From Lachnospiraceae bacterium (GTDB lineage: Bacteria; Bacillota; Clostridia; Lachnospirales; Lachnospiraceae): DNA of 49,349 bases. The position numbers were made by a program, and so were the translations under genes. The stretch spans positions 1 to 49,349 of the forward strand of contig JAJQCZ010000028.1 in the NCBI GenBank assembly GCA_021202465.1. The letters are read 5' to 3'. This document shows, one piece after another, positions 7,769 to 16,677 of this stretch. The notes below the pieces were generated by a model. It did no database searches and was not told the DNA's origin. It worked only from the letters and a program-made list of their open reading frames with translations. The number at the start of each line of letters is the position of its first letter. Position 1 is the first letter of the stretch.

Positions 7769-8719
7769 ATGGGAGACTATGGCATGAAGGAGGACGTTGC
7801 ACTGCAGAGCGCTGTGAAAGCAAACCGGGGCATCAAAGATTCTGTGTTCCGGGATCTGTTCTCCGATAAGAAATATTTATTTCAGCTTTATCAGGTCCTT
7901 CACCCTGAGGATACGGAGAGCACGGAAGAGGATCTGGAGTATGTGACGCTCGAGCAGGTGCTGGTTCGGGATCTGTATAACGATCTTGGATTCCGGGTAG
8001 GAAGCCGTCTTCTGATTCTTGTGGAAGCGCAGAGCACATGGACAGTCAATATCATTCCGAGATGTCTGATGTATCTGGCTCGCACCTACCAGGAATATTT
8101 TCGTCAGAGCACACAGAGCCTGTTCTCCACATCTCCGGTTGAGATGCCGGAACTGGAACTGTATGTGATCTACACGGGAGACTCAAAGATTGACAGGGAG
8201 TATATTTCACTTTCGGAGGAGTTCTTTGGCGGCAGGAAGACTGCGTTGGATGTCTGTGTTCGTATGATGACAGACGGGCAGGACGGGGACATTATCAATC
8301 AGTATGTTGTGTTTACGAAGGTGATGGATGGCCAGGCCAGAATCTATGGCCGGACGAGGGAGGCAGTAAGGGAAGCAATTCGAATCTGCAAAGACCGGGA
8401 TGTCCTGAAGGAATATCTGGAAAACCGTGAGAAGGAGGTCGTCGATATTATGATTACGTTATATGATCAGCAGCAGGTGCTGGAAGAGTATGTTGCAAGT
8501 GAGAAAAAGAAAGTGGCAGACGAAACCGCGAAGAGAGTGGCAGATGAAACCGCGAAGAGAGTAGCAGACGAAACCGCGAAGAGAGTAGCAGATGAAACCG
8601 CGAAGAACACCGCGATGAAGTTGCATAAAATGAACTTGTCTGTCAAGGATATTTCTGAAGCGGTTGGATACAGCATGGAAATTGTTCGGACCTGGCTTGA
8701 TCTCCTTCCGCAGGCATAG
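7769..8719 (+). CDS. Rpn-family recombination-promoting nuclease (PD-(D/E)XK), full length
   Basis: 316 residues from the ATG behind AAGAAGGGGGCGG; the upstream in-frame ATG at 7748 lacks a ribosome site. The N-terminal half is the Rpn / PD-(D/E)XK transposase-like nuclease: DSVFRDLF, then YNDLGFRVGSRLLILVEAQST with the Asp and the Glu-x-Gln of the active site. The C-terminal part has a helix of tandem VADETAKR repeats followed by a helix-turn-helix-like end (SVKDISEAVGYSMEIVRTWL). Rpn proteins are DNA endonucleases with reported antiphage activity in E. coli. An in-frame internal start at 8450 would give the C-terminal part separately. The nuclease appears intact. Confidence 0.85.
   Translation: MGDYGMKEDVALQSAVKANRGIKDSVFRDLFSDKKYLFQLYQVLHPEDTESTEEDLEYVTLEQVLVRDLYNDLGFRVGSRLLILVEAQSTWTVNIIPRCLMYLARTYQEYFRQSTQSLFSTSPVEMPELELYVIYTGDSKIDREYISLSEEFFGGRKTALDVCVRMMTDGQDGDIINQYVVFTKVMDGQARIYGRTREAVREAIRICKDRDVLKEYLENREKEVVDIMITLYDQQQVLEEYVASEKKKVADETAKRVADETAKRVADETAKRVADETAKNTAMKLHKMNLSVKDISEAVGYSMEIVRTWLDLLPQA
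8450..8719 (+). CDS. Intragenic RpnS-like small protein within rpn
   Basis: An in-frame ATG at 8450 lies 11 bases after a perfect AAGGAGG (8432-8438) inside rpn. It would yield an 89-residue protein holding the ETAK-repeat helix and the helix-turn-helix-like C-terminus. In E. coli, Rpn loci express such a C-terminal product from an internal start and it neutralises the full-length nuclease. The same signal is kept in the second copy at 10006. Translation here is inferred only; AAGGAGG also encodes Lys-Glu-Val of the parent protein, so chance is possible. Confidence 0.55.
   Translation: MITLYDQQQVLEEYVASEKKKVADETAKRVADETAKRVADETAKRVADETAKNTAMKLHKMNLSVKDISEAVGYSMEIVRTWLDLLPQA
8513..8608 (+). 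repeat. Four 24-bp tandem repeats in rpn C-terminal helix
   Basis: Units begin at 8513, 8537, 8561 and 8585, differ by one or two bases each, and encode VADETAKR four times (last one altered). The duplicate rpn copy instead has a 4-residue ETAK repeat, and the resulting 60-bp length difference accounts for the size difference between the copies. Confidence 0.9.
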
Positions 8720-8739
8720 GTGAGTAAACTATAGAAATG

Positions 8740-9483
8740 CTCCTGTCAGGGATGCAACGGTGGATGATATTGACCTGGACTTCGTGCAAAGCTATATCAA
8801 AAAGATTGGCTACGGCAGAAGTCCGTTGGAGTATTTGCCAAGGCCGGTTTATGACGATTCCGGAACTGCCGGAGTTCTGTTGGACAGAGCTTATCATTAA
8901 CGGAATCGGACACCGCGACTATAGCATTATGGGAACGGATATCCAGATAAAAATGTTTGACGACCACTTTATGGTGGAGAGTCCGGGAATGCTGCCGGGA
9001 ATCGTTCGGACAACCAATATCCGGGAGATTCATTTTTCTCGTAACCCCAAGATTTTTGAGCTCCTGCATGAGTATGATTACGTGAAAGAGTTTGGGGAAG
9101 GCGTTGATCGTATGTACCGGGAAATGAATGACGCTGGCTTGCCTGAACCGGAGTATAGGACGGTGGAATTTATGGTTTTTGCGACATTGAAGAACCATAA
9201 ATGGGTGGAGAATCAACGTGCGACCGTTGAAACAGAGCAAGTGACAGAGCAAGTGACAGAGCAAGTCGCAGATCAAGTTGAAAAAACAATGCAGCAACGG
9301 AGACGTTTGCTGGAGTTTTGCTCGGTCCCGCGAACAAGAAAAGAAATGCAGGAGTTTATCGGAATATCCAGTCGAGTGCATTTTAAGAACAACTATCTTG
9401 GGCCGTTGCTTGCTGAGGGGAAAATTAGGATGACAATACCAGATAAACCGAACAGTAGTAAGCAGAGGTATGTACGAGTGTAA
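8740..9483 (+). pseudogene. AlbA_2/HATPase_c_4 ATP-binding protein, C-terminal remnant
   Basis: Starts right at the end of repeat copy A. The first ~95 bases encode, in one frame, NAPVRDATVDDIDLDFVQSY and KKIGYGRSPLEYL, typical of the middle of AlbA_2 (Schlafen-like)/HATPase_c_4 proteins. The frame then changes near 8835 and continues as GRFMTIPELPEFCWTELI, HRDYSIMGTDIQIKMFDDHF and KEFGEGVDRMYREMNDAGLPEPEY, so a large internal deletion with frameshift has occurred. The N-terminal AlbA_2 domain is absent here, but a matching N-terminal piece lies at 10264. The C-terminus carries a QVTE repeat before a winged-helix-like end. Probably non-functional. Confidence 0.75.
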
Positions 9484-9589
9484 GTGCAGAAGATTGGAGT
9501 ATATTGCCGGGACGCATGTCTTATGAAGGTCGGTCAGTATCCGGCTCTTAAGAGCATAGCGGGGTCAGGCCGTGCGTCTCGCGAAGGTC

Positions 9590-10215
9590 GCACATGGACA
9601 GTCAATATCATTCCGAGATGTCTGATGTATCTGGCTCGCACCTACCAGGAATATTTTCGTCAGAGCACACAGAGCCTGTTCTCCACATCTCCGGTTGAGA
9701 TGCCGGAACTGGAACTGTATGTGATCTACACGGGAGACTCAAAGATTGACAGGGAGTATATTTCACTTTCGGAGGAGTTCTTTGGCGGCAGGAAGACTGC
9801 GTTGGATGTCTGTGTTCGTATGATGACAGACGGGCAGGACGGGGACATTATCAATCAGTATGTTGTGTTTACGAAGGTGATGGATGGCCAGGCCAGAATC
9901 TATGGCCGGACGAGGGAGGCAGTAAGGGAAGCAATTCGAATCTGCAAAGACCGGGATGTCCTGAAGGAATATCTGGAAAACCGTGAGAAGGAGGTCGTCG
10001 ATATTATGATTACATTATATGATCAGCAGCAGGTGTTGGAAGAGTATGTTGCCAGCGAGAAGAGGAAGACAGCAACGGAAACGGCGAAAGAAACAGCGAA
10101 GGAAACAGCTATTAAACTATATAAAATGAACTTGCCTGTCAAGGATATTTCTGAAGCGGTTGGATACAGCATGGAAATAGTCCGGAACTGGCTTGGTCTC
10201 CTTCCGCAGGCATAG
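9590..10215 (+). pseudogene. Second rpn copy lacking the N-terminal nuclease half
   Basis: Homology to Rpn begins at TWTVNIIPRC, directly after the position of the active-site Glu-x-Gln in the intact copy. Everything upstream, including PD-(D/E)XK residues, is replaced by unrelated sequence. An open frame reaches back to 9484 but has no credible start. Full nuclease activity is therefore not expected. The C-terminal part is intact, with ETAK repeats and the helix-turn-helix-like end. Confidence 0.8.
10006..10215 (+). CDS. Orphan RpnS-like reading frame in truncated rpn copy
   Basis: The internal ATG (10006) and the AAGGAGG before it are preserved exactly as in the intact rpn. The product would be 69 residues with three ETAK units, shorter than the 89 residues of the first copy. 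If RpnS-like proteins are antitoxins here too, this copy would be a free-standing antitoxin gene. This is inference from sequence layout. Confidence 0.45.
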   Translation: MITLYDQQQVLEEYVASEKRKTATETAKETAKETAIKLYKMNLPVKDISEAVGYSMEIVRNWLGLLPQA

Positions 10216-10263
10216 GTGAGTAAACTATAGAAATGGATTCTCTAAAATGAGGAAGGAAAACCT

Positions 10264-10446
10264 ATGAACCATATTAGAGACATTGAGACCATGCAGTTTA
10301 CTACAGAGCTGCAGACATTCGACAGGAAGAGCGCCCGGATTGACGCGAAAGCACTGGCTATTCCAATTGTAGCGTTCGCAAATGCGGACGGTGGCGACAT
10401 CGCTATTGGCATTGAGGATAACGATGATGTGACAGGGCAATCCTAA
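10264..10446 (+). pseudogene. AlbA_2 (Schlafen-like) N-terminal fragment
   Basis: 60 residues starting behind GAGGAAGGAAAACCT. The piece FDRKSARIDAKALAIPIVAFANADGGDIAIGIED is the typical start of AlbA_2 domain proteins. The frame stops soon afterwards and nothing in 10447-10617 continues the domain. Together with the C-terminal piece at 8740 it suggests that an original rpn-AlbA_2/HATPase gene pair was duplicated and then partly deleted. Confidence 0.75.
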
Positions 10447-10617
10447 CCATGGAGAAGGTTTGCTGGCTTGCAGCTGAACATTCAAGAACATTGAATATCA
10501 CAGCCTATATGGGCAATAATGTTCAACGTGACACTTGCGATTTTTTGCTGGGCGTGTTACGATGATTGAACAAAGAGGCCTAAATGGGCAAAAGATTTCA
10601 ATGAAGGGCGTGAAAGA

Positions 10618-11907
10618 ATGGAAATTAAGAGAGATTCTTATTTGCAGGAACTGATTTCATACCAATGGGATGGGCAGGTAAAGGTTATAACCGGCATACG
10701 CCGCTGCGGAAAATCTTATTTGTTGAAAATCTTATACAAGAATTATCTGCTTGCGAATGGAGTGGGAAAGGATCAGATTATCACGATTGAGCTCGACCTT
10801 GCGAAGGACATAAGATACCGTAATCCACTGGAAATGGCATCGTATGTCAGGAGCATTGCTGAGGAAAAGGAGCAGCAGTTTTATCTGTTTGTAGATGAGA
10901 TACAGATGTCTGACCCTGTTCCGAATCCGTACAATCCAGATGGAAAAAAGATCACGTTCTACGATGCATTGAATGATCTGAAGGGACTTCCTAATTTAGA
11001 CGTATACGTAACGGGCAGCAATTCCAAAATGCTGTCCTCGGATATACTGACTGAATTCAGGGGGCGCAGTGATGAAATACGGATGCATCCGCTAAGCTTT
11101 TCGGAATATTACTCAGCGGTGGGTGGTGATAAAAACGAGGCATTTGATAACTACGCATTTTATGGCGGTATGCCGCTGATTTTATCAAGATCGACAGACG
11201 CGGCGAAAATGAACTATCTCAAGGCGCTTTTCACCGAGGTATATATCAAGGATATTGTTGAGCGTAAAAAAATAGAGCGACAGGATGTTCTGGAGAAGAT
11301 TATTGACTTGTTGAGTTCTTCAATCGGTTCTCTGACCAATCCATCGCGGATTGCCAATACGTTGCGCTCGAGGCAGAATGCGAATGTTGCACCGAACACG
11401 ATACGGGCATATATCGGACACCTTGAAGATGCGTTCCTGTTTTCTGAGAGCAAGCGGTATGATGTCAGGGGCAGAGCTTATCTTGATTCACCGAGCAAGT
11501 ACTACAGCGAGGATCTTGGGCTGCGGAATGCAAGGATTGGCTTTCGGCAGCAGGAGATGACGCACATCATGGAAAATATCATCTATAATGAGTTGATAAT
11601 CCGGCAGTTTTCTGTGGATGTGGGCGTTGTCTATGGAAGAGAATTAAATGAGAATAGGAATTCTGTTCGCGTACCGAGAGAAATTGATTTCGTTGCGACT
11701 ACTGGCGGAAAGAGGGTATATATACAATCTGCATATGCATTGCCTTCGGAAGACAAGCAGCAGACGGAATTAAAACCGTTTTCTTTGACGGGAGATGCGT
11801 TTCCCAAAATGATTATCCGTAAGGATATAGGAAAAAGGTGGTATGATGAAAATGGGATTTTGAATGTTAATGTGATTGATTTCCTGTTAGATAAGGATAT
11901 CATTTGA
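10618..11907 (+). CDS. ATP-binding protein, AAA_14 / DUF4143
   Basis: 429 residues. Walker A GIRRCGKS at residues 26-33 and Walker B YLFVDEIQ at about 93-100 define the AAA_14 ATPase. The C-terminal half is DUF4143, which has a nuclease-like fold (ESKRYDVRGRAYLDSPSKYY, IMENIIYNELIIRQF, VPREIDFVATTGGKRVYIQ, similar to the D-x-E-x-K region). This common bacterial family has no firmly established role. It stands alone at the right edge of the accessory region, with a weak AAGGGCG ribosome site. Frame intact. Confidence 0.85.
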   Translation: MEIKRDSYLQELISYQWDGQVKVITGIRRCGKSYLLKILYKNYLLANGVGKDQIITIELDLAKDIRYRNPLEMASYVRSIAEEKEQQFYLFVDEIQMSDPVPNPYNPDGKKITFYDALNDLKGLPNLDVYVTGSNSKMLSSDILTEFRGRSDEIRMHPLSFSEYYSAVGGDKNEAFDNYAFYGGMPLILSRSTDAAKMNYLKALFTEVYIKDIVERKKIERQDVLEKIIDLLSSSIGSLTNPSRIANTLRSRQNANVAPNTIRAYIGHLEDAFLFSESKRYDVRGRAYLDSPSKYYSEDLGLRNARIGFRQQEMTHIMENIIYNELIIRQFSVDVGVVYGRELNENRNSVRVPREIDFVATTGGKRVYIQSAYALPSEDKQQTELKPFSLTGDAFPKMIIRKDIGKRWYDENGILNVNVIDFLLDKDII

Positions 11908-11961
11908 AGAAACATTACTGATAAATCAGCTGCCGACTACAGAGAGCATGTAAGGAGAAAT

Positions 11962-12843
11962 ATGAAAGGCATCATTTTAGCGGGAGGTTCGGGCACGCGC
12001 CTGTACCCTTTGACGAAAGTTACATCGAAACAATTGCTGCCAATTTATGACAAACCCATGATCTATTACCCGTTGTCGACGCTGATGCTGGCCGGGATCA
12101 AGGATATTCTGGTCATTTCCACACCGACGGATACGCCGCGGTTTGAGGATCTGCTGGGCGACGGCTCACAGTTTGGCCTCAGTCTGTCGTATGCGGTGCA
12201 GCCCACGCCGGACGGACTGGCGCAGGCGTTTATCATTGGTGCGGATTTTATCGGTGACGATGGTGTGATGATGGTTCTGGGCGACAATATTTTTTACGGC
12301 GGCTGGTTCAGCAAGAACCTCCGGGATGCGGTGAGCAATGCGGAGAACGGGTATGCGACGATCTTTGGGTATTATGTGAAGGATCCGGAACGTTTTGGTA
12401 TCGTGGAATTTGATCGGAAGGGACATGTTCTGTCCGTCGAGGAGAAGCCGCAGCGGCCGAAGAGCAATTATTGTATTACGGGGCTTTATGTCTATGACAA
12501 CCGCGTGGTGGATCTGGCGCGGAGGGTCGTGCCGTCGGCGCGGGGTGAGCTGGAGATCACGGATCTGAACCGCCTGTATCTGGAAGAGGGGAGGCTGAAG
12601 GTGCAGATCCTCGGGCGGGGGTTTGCCTGGATGGATACGGGGACGACGGACAGTCTGATGGAAGCGGCTTCGTTTGTGCAGACGGTGCAGAACCGGCAGG
12701 GCGTGGTGATCTCCGCGCCGGAGGAGATCGCTTACCGAAAGAAATGGATTACGAAGGAACAGCTGCTGGAATCGGCCGCACTTTATGGGAAATCTCCCTA
12801 TGGGGAGCATCTGAAGAGTGTGGCGGAAGGAAAAATGCTGTGA
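11962..12843 (+). CDS. rmlA: Glucose-1-phosphate thymidylyltransferase
   Basis: 293 residues, the normal length. The nucleotidyltransferase signature [11 protein letters not shown] is at residues 8-18, followed by [17 protein letters not shown] and the VEEKP sugar-binding loop. RmlA makes dTDP-glucose from dTTP and glucose-1-phosphate, the first step of dTDP-rhamnose synthesis for surface polysaccharide. AAGGAG precedes the ATG. rmlB follows after 16 bp, so the two are an operon. rmlC and rmlD are not in the window. Confidence 0.95.
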   Translation: MKGIILAGGSGTRLYPLTKVTSKQLLPIYDKPMIYYPLSTLMLAGIKDILVISTPTDTPRFEDLLGDGSQFGLSLSYAVQPTPDGLAQAFIIGADFIGDDGVMMVLGDNIFYGGWFSKNLRDAVSNAENGYATIFGYYVKDPERFGIVEFDRKGHVLSVEEKPQRPKSNYCITGLYVYDNRVVDLARRVVPSARGELEITDLNRLYLEEGRLKVQILGRGFAWMDTGTTDSLMEAASFVQTVQNRQGVVISAPEEIAYRKKWITKEQLLESAALYGKSPYGEHLKSVAEGKML

Positions 12844-12859
12844 GAGGGGAGAGTGCGGC

Positions 12860-13897
12860 ATGACGATCATTGTGACCGGCGGCGCCGGTTTTATCGGTTC
12901 GAATTTTGTTTTTTATTTGCTTGGCGTGCATCCCGAAGACCGGGTGATTTGTCTGGACAAGCTGACCTATGCGGGGAATCTGTCGACGCTGGCATCGGTG
13001 ATGGACAATCCGAAATTCCGTTTCGTGAAGGCAGATATCTGTGACAGGAATGCGGTGTACCGGCTTTTTGAGGAAGAGCATCCGGATATAGTGGTCAATT
13101 TCGCTGCGGAGAGTCATGTGGATCGTTCGATCGAGGATCCGGGCATTTTTCTGCAGACCAATATCATCGGTACCGGTGTTCTGATGGATGCCTGCCGGAA
13201 ATACGGTATCACCCGTTATCATCAGGTCTCGACCGATGAGGTGTACGGGGATCTGCCCCTGGACCGTCCGGACCTGCTCTTTACGGAGGAGACGCCGCTT
13301 CATACGAGCAGTCCCTACAGTTCGAGCAAGGCGGGAGCAGATCTTCTGGTGCTGGCCTACTACAGGACCTATGGCCTGCCGGTGACGATTTCCCGCTGCT
13401 CCAACAATTACGGCCCCTATCATTTCCCGGAGAAGCTGATTCCTCTCATGATCGTCAATGCGCTGCATGACAGGTCGCTGCCGGTCTACGGGGAGGGGCT
13501 GAATGTGCGTGACTGGCTTTATGTGGAGGACCACTGCCGCGCGATCGATTTGATCATTCGTCAGGGACGGGTCGGGGAGATTTATAACGTCGGCGGGCAC
13601 AATGAGATGAGAAATATTGACATCGTGAGAATGATCTGCCGCGAGCTGGGCAAGCCGGAGAGCCTGATCACCTTTGTGGCGGACCGGAAAGGCCATGACC
13701 GGCGCTATGCCATCGATCCGACGAAGATTCACCGGGAACTCGGCTGGCTTCCGGAGACACGTTTTGAGGACGGCATGAAGAAGACGATCCACTGGTATCT
13801 CGATCATCGCCCCTGGTGGGAGGCCATTGTCAGCGGCGAGTACCGGAATTATTATGAGAAGATGTACGGGGATCGGCTTGACGCATCGCTGTGCTGA
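12860..13897 (+). CDS. rmlB: dTDP-glucose 4,6-dehydratase
   Basis: 345 residues of the extended SDR family. NAD-binding TGGAGFIGS is at the N-terminus, TDEVYGD and the catalytic YxxxK (SPYSSSKAGAD) follow, and NNYGPYHFPEKLIP is the usual dehydratase motif. It converts dTDP-glucose to dTDP-4-keto-6-deoxyglucose in the step after RmlA. The start is the ATG behind GAGAGGGGAGAG, preferred over an in-frame ATG 42 bases upstream inside rmlA. Confidence 0.95.
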   Translation: MTIIVTGGAGFIGSNFVFYLLGVHPEDRVICLDKLTYAGNLSTLASVMDNPKFRFVKADICDRNAVYRLFEEEHPDIVVNFAAESHVDRSIEDPGIFLQTNIIGTGVLMDACRKYGITRYHQVSTDEVYGDLPLDRPDLLFTEETPLHTSSPYSSSKAGADLLVLAYYRTYGLPVTISRCSNNYGPYHFPEKLIPLMIVNALHDRSLPVYGEGLNVRDWLYVEDHCRAIDLIIRQGRVGEIYNVGGHNEMRNIDIVRMICRELGKPESLITFVADRKGHDRRYAIDPTKIHRELGWLPETRFEDGMKKTIHWYLDHRPWWEAIVSGEYRNYYEKMYGDRLDASLC

Positions 13898-13921
13898 GTA
13901 TAAAAATGCGGGGGAAGGTCT

Positions 13922-14629
13922 GTGATGGAAGCGAAGAAAATGCGGTTGAATAAATATCTGAGTGCCGCGGGCGTCTGCTCCCGCCGGGAGGCGGACCGCC
14001 TGATCGCCGCGGGGGAGGTACTGGTAGACGGTCGGCCCGCCGACATGGGAATGCAGGTGACGGAGGAGAATCAGGTGATCTGCCGGGGCGTTGCCGTGAA
14101 GCTGGCAGAGGAACCGATCGTACTGGCGGTGAATAAGCCGGCGGGGATCGTGTGTACGACGGCGGCCGATGAACCGGACAATATCGTCGATTTCATTCAT
14201 TATCCGCACCGTATTTACCCGGTGGGGCGGCTTGATAAGATGTCCGAGGGACTGATTCTCATGACCAATCAGGGGGAGATGATGGACCGGATCCTCCGGG
14301 GCAGCAATTATCATGAGAAGGAATACCTGGTTACGGTCAACCGGCCGGTGGATTTGGCGTTCCTGCAGGCCATGAGAGGCGGGGTGCCGATTCTTGATAC
14401 GGTGACCCGCCCCTGTACGGTGGAGAAGGTGTCTTACAATACATTTCGCATCATTCTGACGCAGGGACTGAACCGGCAGATTCGCCGCATGTGTGAAGCC
14501 CTGGATTACCGGGTCGTGCGGCTGCAGCGGACCCGGATCATGAATATCCGCCTGAGAGATCTCAAGGTCGGGACCTGGCGGAAGGTTGAGGGTGAGGAGC
14601 TGCGGGAGCTGCTGGAGGCACTTAAATAA
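13922..14629 (+). CDS. rluF: RluF-like 23S rRNA pseudouridine synthase
   Basis: 235 residues. An S4 RNA-binding domain (RLNKYLSAAGVCSRREADRLI) precedes the pseudouridine synthase domain, with catalytic Asp105 in GRLDKMSEGL and the QGLNRQIRRMCEALDYRVVRLQR end typical of the RsuA/RluB/E/F group. The C-terminal arrangement is closest to RluF, which modifies 23S rRNA. It follows rmlB after 24 bp and precedes ligA in the same direction. The exact target base cannot be read from the sequence. Confidence 0.88.
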   Translation: MMEAKKMRLNKYLSAAGVCSRREADRLIAAGEVLVDGRPADMGMQVTEENQVICRGVAVKLAEEPIVLAVNKPAGIVCTTAADEPDNIVDFIHYPHRIYPVGRLDKMSEGLILMTNQGEMMDRILRGSNYHEKEYLVTVNRPVDLAFLQAMRGGVPILDTVTRPCTVEKVSYNTFRIILTQGLNRQIRRMCEALDYRVVRLQRTRIMNIRLRDLKVGTWRKVEGEELRELLEALK

Positions 14630-14714
14630 AGAAAGAATGGGGAAGGAGACGTCCGCCGTGAAATGCGGGGGCGGTACTTTCTGGAAATCGTGCGGGAAAG
14701 AGAAGGAGAGAGGC

Positions 14715-16673
14715 ATGGAAACGACAGCCATGGAGCGGATGAAGGAACTGACGGAGCTTTTGAACCGGGCGTCCCGGGAATATTATCAGAACAGTTCGGA
14801 GATCATGACTAATTACGAGTACGACGCGCTGTATGATGAGCTGCAGAGACTGGAGGCGGAGACCGGCGTGGTGCTGGCGGGGAGCCCGACGGTTCGCGTC
14901 GGCTATGAGCTCCTCAGTGAGCTGCCCCGGGAGACGCACGCGGCGCCGATGCTTTCTCTGGATAAGACGAAGAATGTGGAGGATCTGGCGGACTGGCTGG
15001 GAGACCAGGAGGGGCTGCTCTCCTGGAAGATGGACGGGCTGACCATCGTTTTCACCTATCGGAACGGCGAGCTGGCGAAGGCCGTGACCCGCGGCAACGG
15101 TGAGGTGGGGGAGGTGGTCACCGGAAATGCACGGGTGTTCCGCAATGTCCCTTTGCATATTCCCTATCAGGGAGAGCTGATCCTGCGCGGTGAGGCGGTC
15201 ATCCGCTACTCGGATTTTGAGGAGATTAACCGGGAGCTTCCGGACGAGGAGAAATGTAAGAATCCGCGCAATCTCTGCAGCGGCTCGGTGCGCCGGCTGA
15301 ATAATGAAGTGACCGCCCGGCGGAGCGTGCATTTTTATGCGTTTGCTCTGGTGCAGGCGGAAGGGGTGGATTTCGCCAATTCCCGGGAGGTGCAGCTGCG
15401 GTGGCTGCGCAGCCAGGGCTTTGACGTGGTGTATTTTGAGCGGGTCAACCGGGACACGCTCCCTGCGGTGGTGGTGAATTTCGCCGGGATGGTATCTTCG
15501 AACGATCTGCCCTCTGACGGCCTGGTCCTGCTGATGGACGATATCGCCTACGGAGAGTCTCTGGGGCGGACCGCCAAATTCCCCCGGAATTCGATCGCCT
15601 TCAAGTGGGCGGATGAGCTGGGGGAGACGACGCTGCGGTATATCGAATGGAATACTTCGCGCACAGGGCTCATCAATCCGGTGGCCGTTTTCGAGCCGGT
15701 GCAGCTGGAGGGAACCACAGTCAGCCGGGCCAGCGTGCACAACCTGAGTATCCTGGAGGCGCTGGCGCTGGGAGAAGGGGACCGGATTACCGTATATAAG
15801 GCGAATATGATCATCCCCCAGATCGCTGAGAACCTGACCCGCAGCGGGATGGCACCGCCGCCGGAGGTCTGTCCGGTGTGCGGCGGGCGGACCGAGATTC
15901 GCCGCACCCGGGACGTGAAGGCGCTTTACTGTACGAATCCGGAGTGCCAGGCGAAGAAAATCAAGAGCTTTGCCCTGTTCGTCAGCCGGGACGCCCTGAA
16001 TATCGACGGGCTGTCGGAGGCAACGCTGGAGAAATTCATCGGTGCCGGACTGGTGCGCTCTTTTGCGGATCTTTTTTCTCTGGAGTGTCATGAGGAGGCC
16101 ATCGTCGGCATGGAGGGGCTGGGACAGAAATCCTTTGATAAGCTCGTGGCCGCCGCCGGGCGGGCCCGCACGACGACGCTGGCCCGTCTGATCTACGGCC
16201 TGGGCATCGCCGGGATCGGTTCCGCCAATGCCCGGAATCTCTGCCGGGCCTTCGGAAATGACCCGGAACGGCTGCGTCATGCGTCGCGGGAGGAGCTGAT
16301 GGAGGTGGACGGCATCGGAGGCGTTCTGGCCGACGGCATCGTTGCTTATTTCGCCCGCGAGGAAAATCAGCGGACGCTGACAGAGCTTCTGGAGCTTCTG
16401 ACCCTGGAGAAGCCGCAGGAGACCGAGGGGAAGCCTTCCTTTGAAGGGAAGAACTTTGTCATCACCGGCTCGCTGGAGCATTTTGCCAACCGCAAGGAGG
16501 CGCAGGCGAAGATCGAGTCGGTGGGCGGCAAGGTGACCGGCTCGGTGACAGGGAAGACGGATTATCTGATTAATAATGATATCCACTCCGGTTCCTCTAA
16601 GAATAAGAAGGCGAGGGAACTGGGTATTCCGATCCTGTCGGAAGAGGAATTCCTGCGGATGCTGGAGGAATAA
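14715..16673 (+). CDS. ligA: NAD-dependent DNA ligase
   Basis: 652 residues, near the family norm. The adenylation Lys is K105 in KMDG, and the nucleotidyltransferase, OB fold, a four-Cys zinc finger (CPVCGG and CTNPECQ), helix-hairpin-helix repeats and a C-terminal BRCT domain (FEGKNFVITGSLEHF onwards) are all present in order. LigA seals nicks in replication and repair using NAD+. The start is the ATG behind GAGAAGGAGAG; the open frame extends upstream into rluF without a ribosome site. Confidence 0.95.
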   Translation: METTAMERMKELTELLNRASREYYQNSSEIMTNYEYDALYDELQRLEAETGVVLAGSPTVRVGYELLSELPRETHAAPMLSLDKTKNVEDLADWLGDQEGLLSWKMDGLTIVFTYRNGELAKAVTRGNGEVGEVVTGNARVFRNVPLHIPYQGELILRGEAVIRYSDFEEINRELPDEEKCKNPRNLCSGSVRRLNNEVTARRSVHFYAFALVQAEGVDFANSREVQLRWLRSQGFDVVYFERVNRDTLPAVVVNFAGMVSSNDLPSDGLVLLMDDIAYGESLGRTAKFPRNSIAFKWADELGETTLRYIEWNTSRTGLINPVAVFEPVQLEGTTVSRASVHNLSILEALALGEGDRITVYKANMIIPQIAENLTRSGMAPPPEVCPVCGGRTEIRRTRDVKALYCTNPECQAKKIKSFALFVSRDALNIDGLSEATLEKFIGAGLVRSFADLFSLECHEEAIVGMEGLGQKSFDKLVAAAGRARTTTLARLIYGLGIAGIGSANARNLCRAFGNDPERLRHASREELMEVDGIGGVLADGIVAYFAREENQRTLTELLELLTLEKPQETEGKPSFEGKNFVITGSLEHFANRKEAQAKIESVGGKVTGSVTGKTDYLINNDIHSGSSKNKKARELGIPILSEEEFLRMLEE

Positions 16674-16677
16674 AGGG

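Larger units (their letters stand above)
8034..8739 (+). repeat. Long direct repeat, copy A (rpn segment)
   Basis: From GCACATGGACAG to CTATAGAAATG this segment matches 9590-10235 almost exactly, apart from the variable ETAK region and a few bases near it. It covers rpn from inside the nuclease domain to 20 bases past the stop codon. Confidence 0.9.
9590..10235 (+). repeat. Long direct repeat, copy B (rpn segment)
   Basis: Near-identical to 8034-8739 but 60 bp shorter because of the different ETAK-repeat region. What follows (from 10236) is the start of an AlbA_2 gene, whereas after copy A comes the middle of such a gene. Confidence 0.9.

Noticed and set aside
12749-14731. Long minus-strand open frame of 660 codons opposite rmlB and rluF
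   Set aside because: It is a shadow of GC-rich plus-strand genes with strong family motifs; the product has low-complexity His/Pro/Arg-rich composition and no ribosome site.
14622-16586. Minus-strand open frame of 654 codons opposite ligA
   Set aside because: Shadow of ligA; the plus-strand frame carries all ligase domains.
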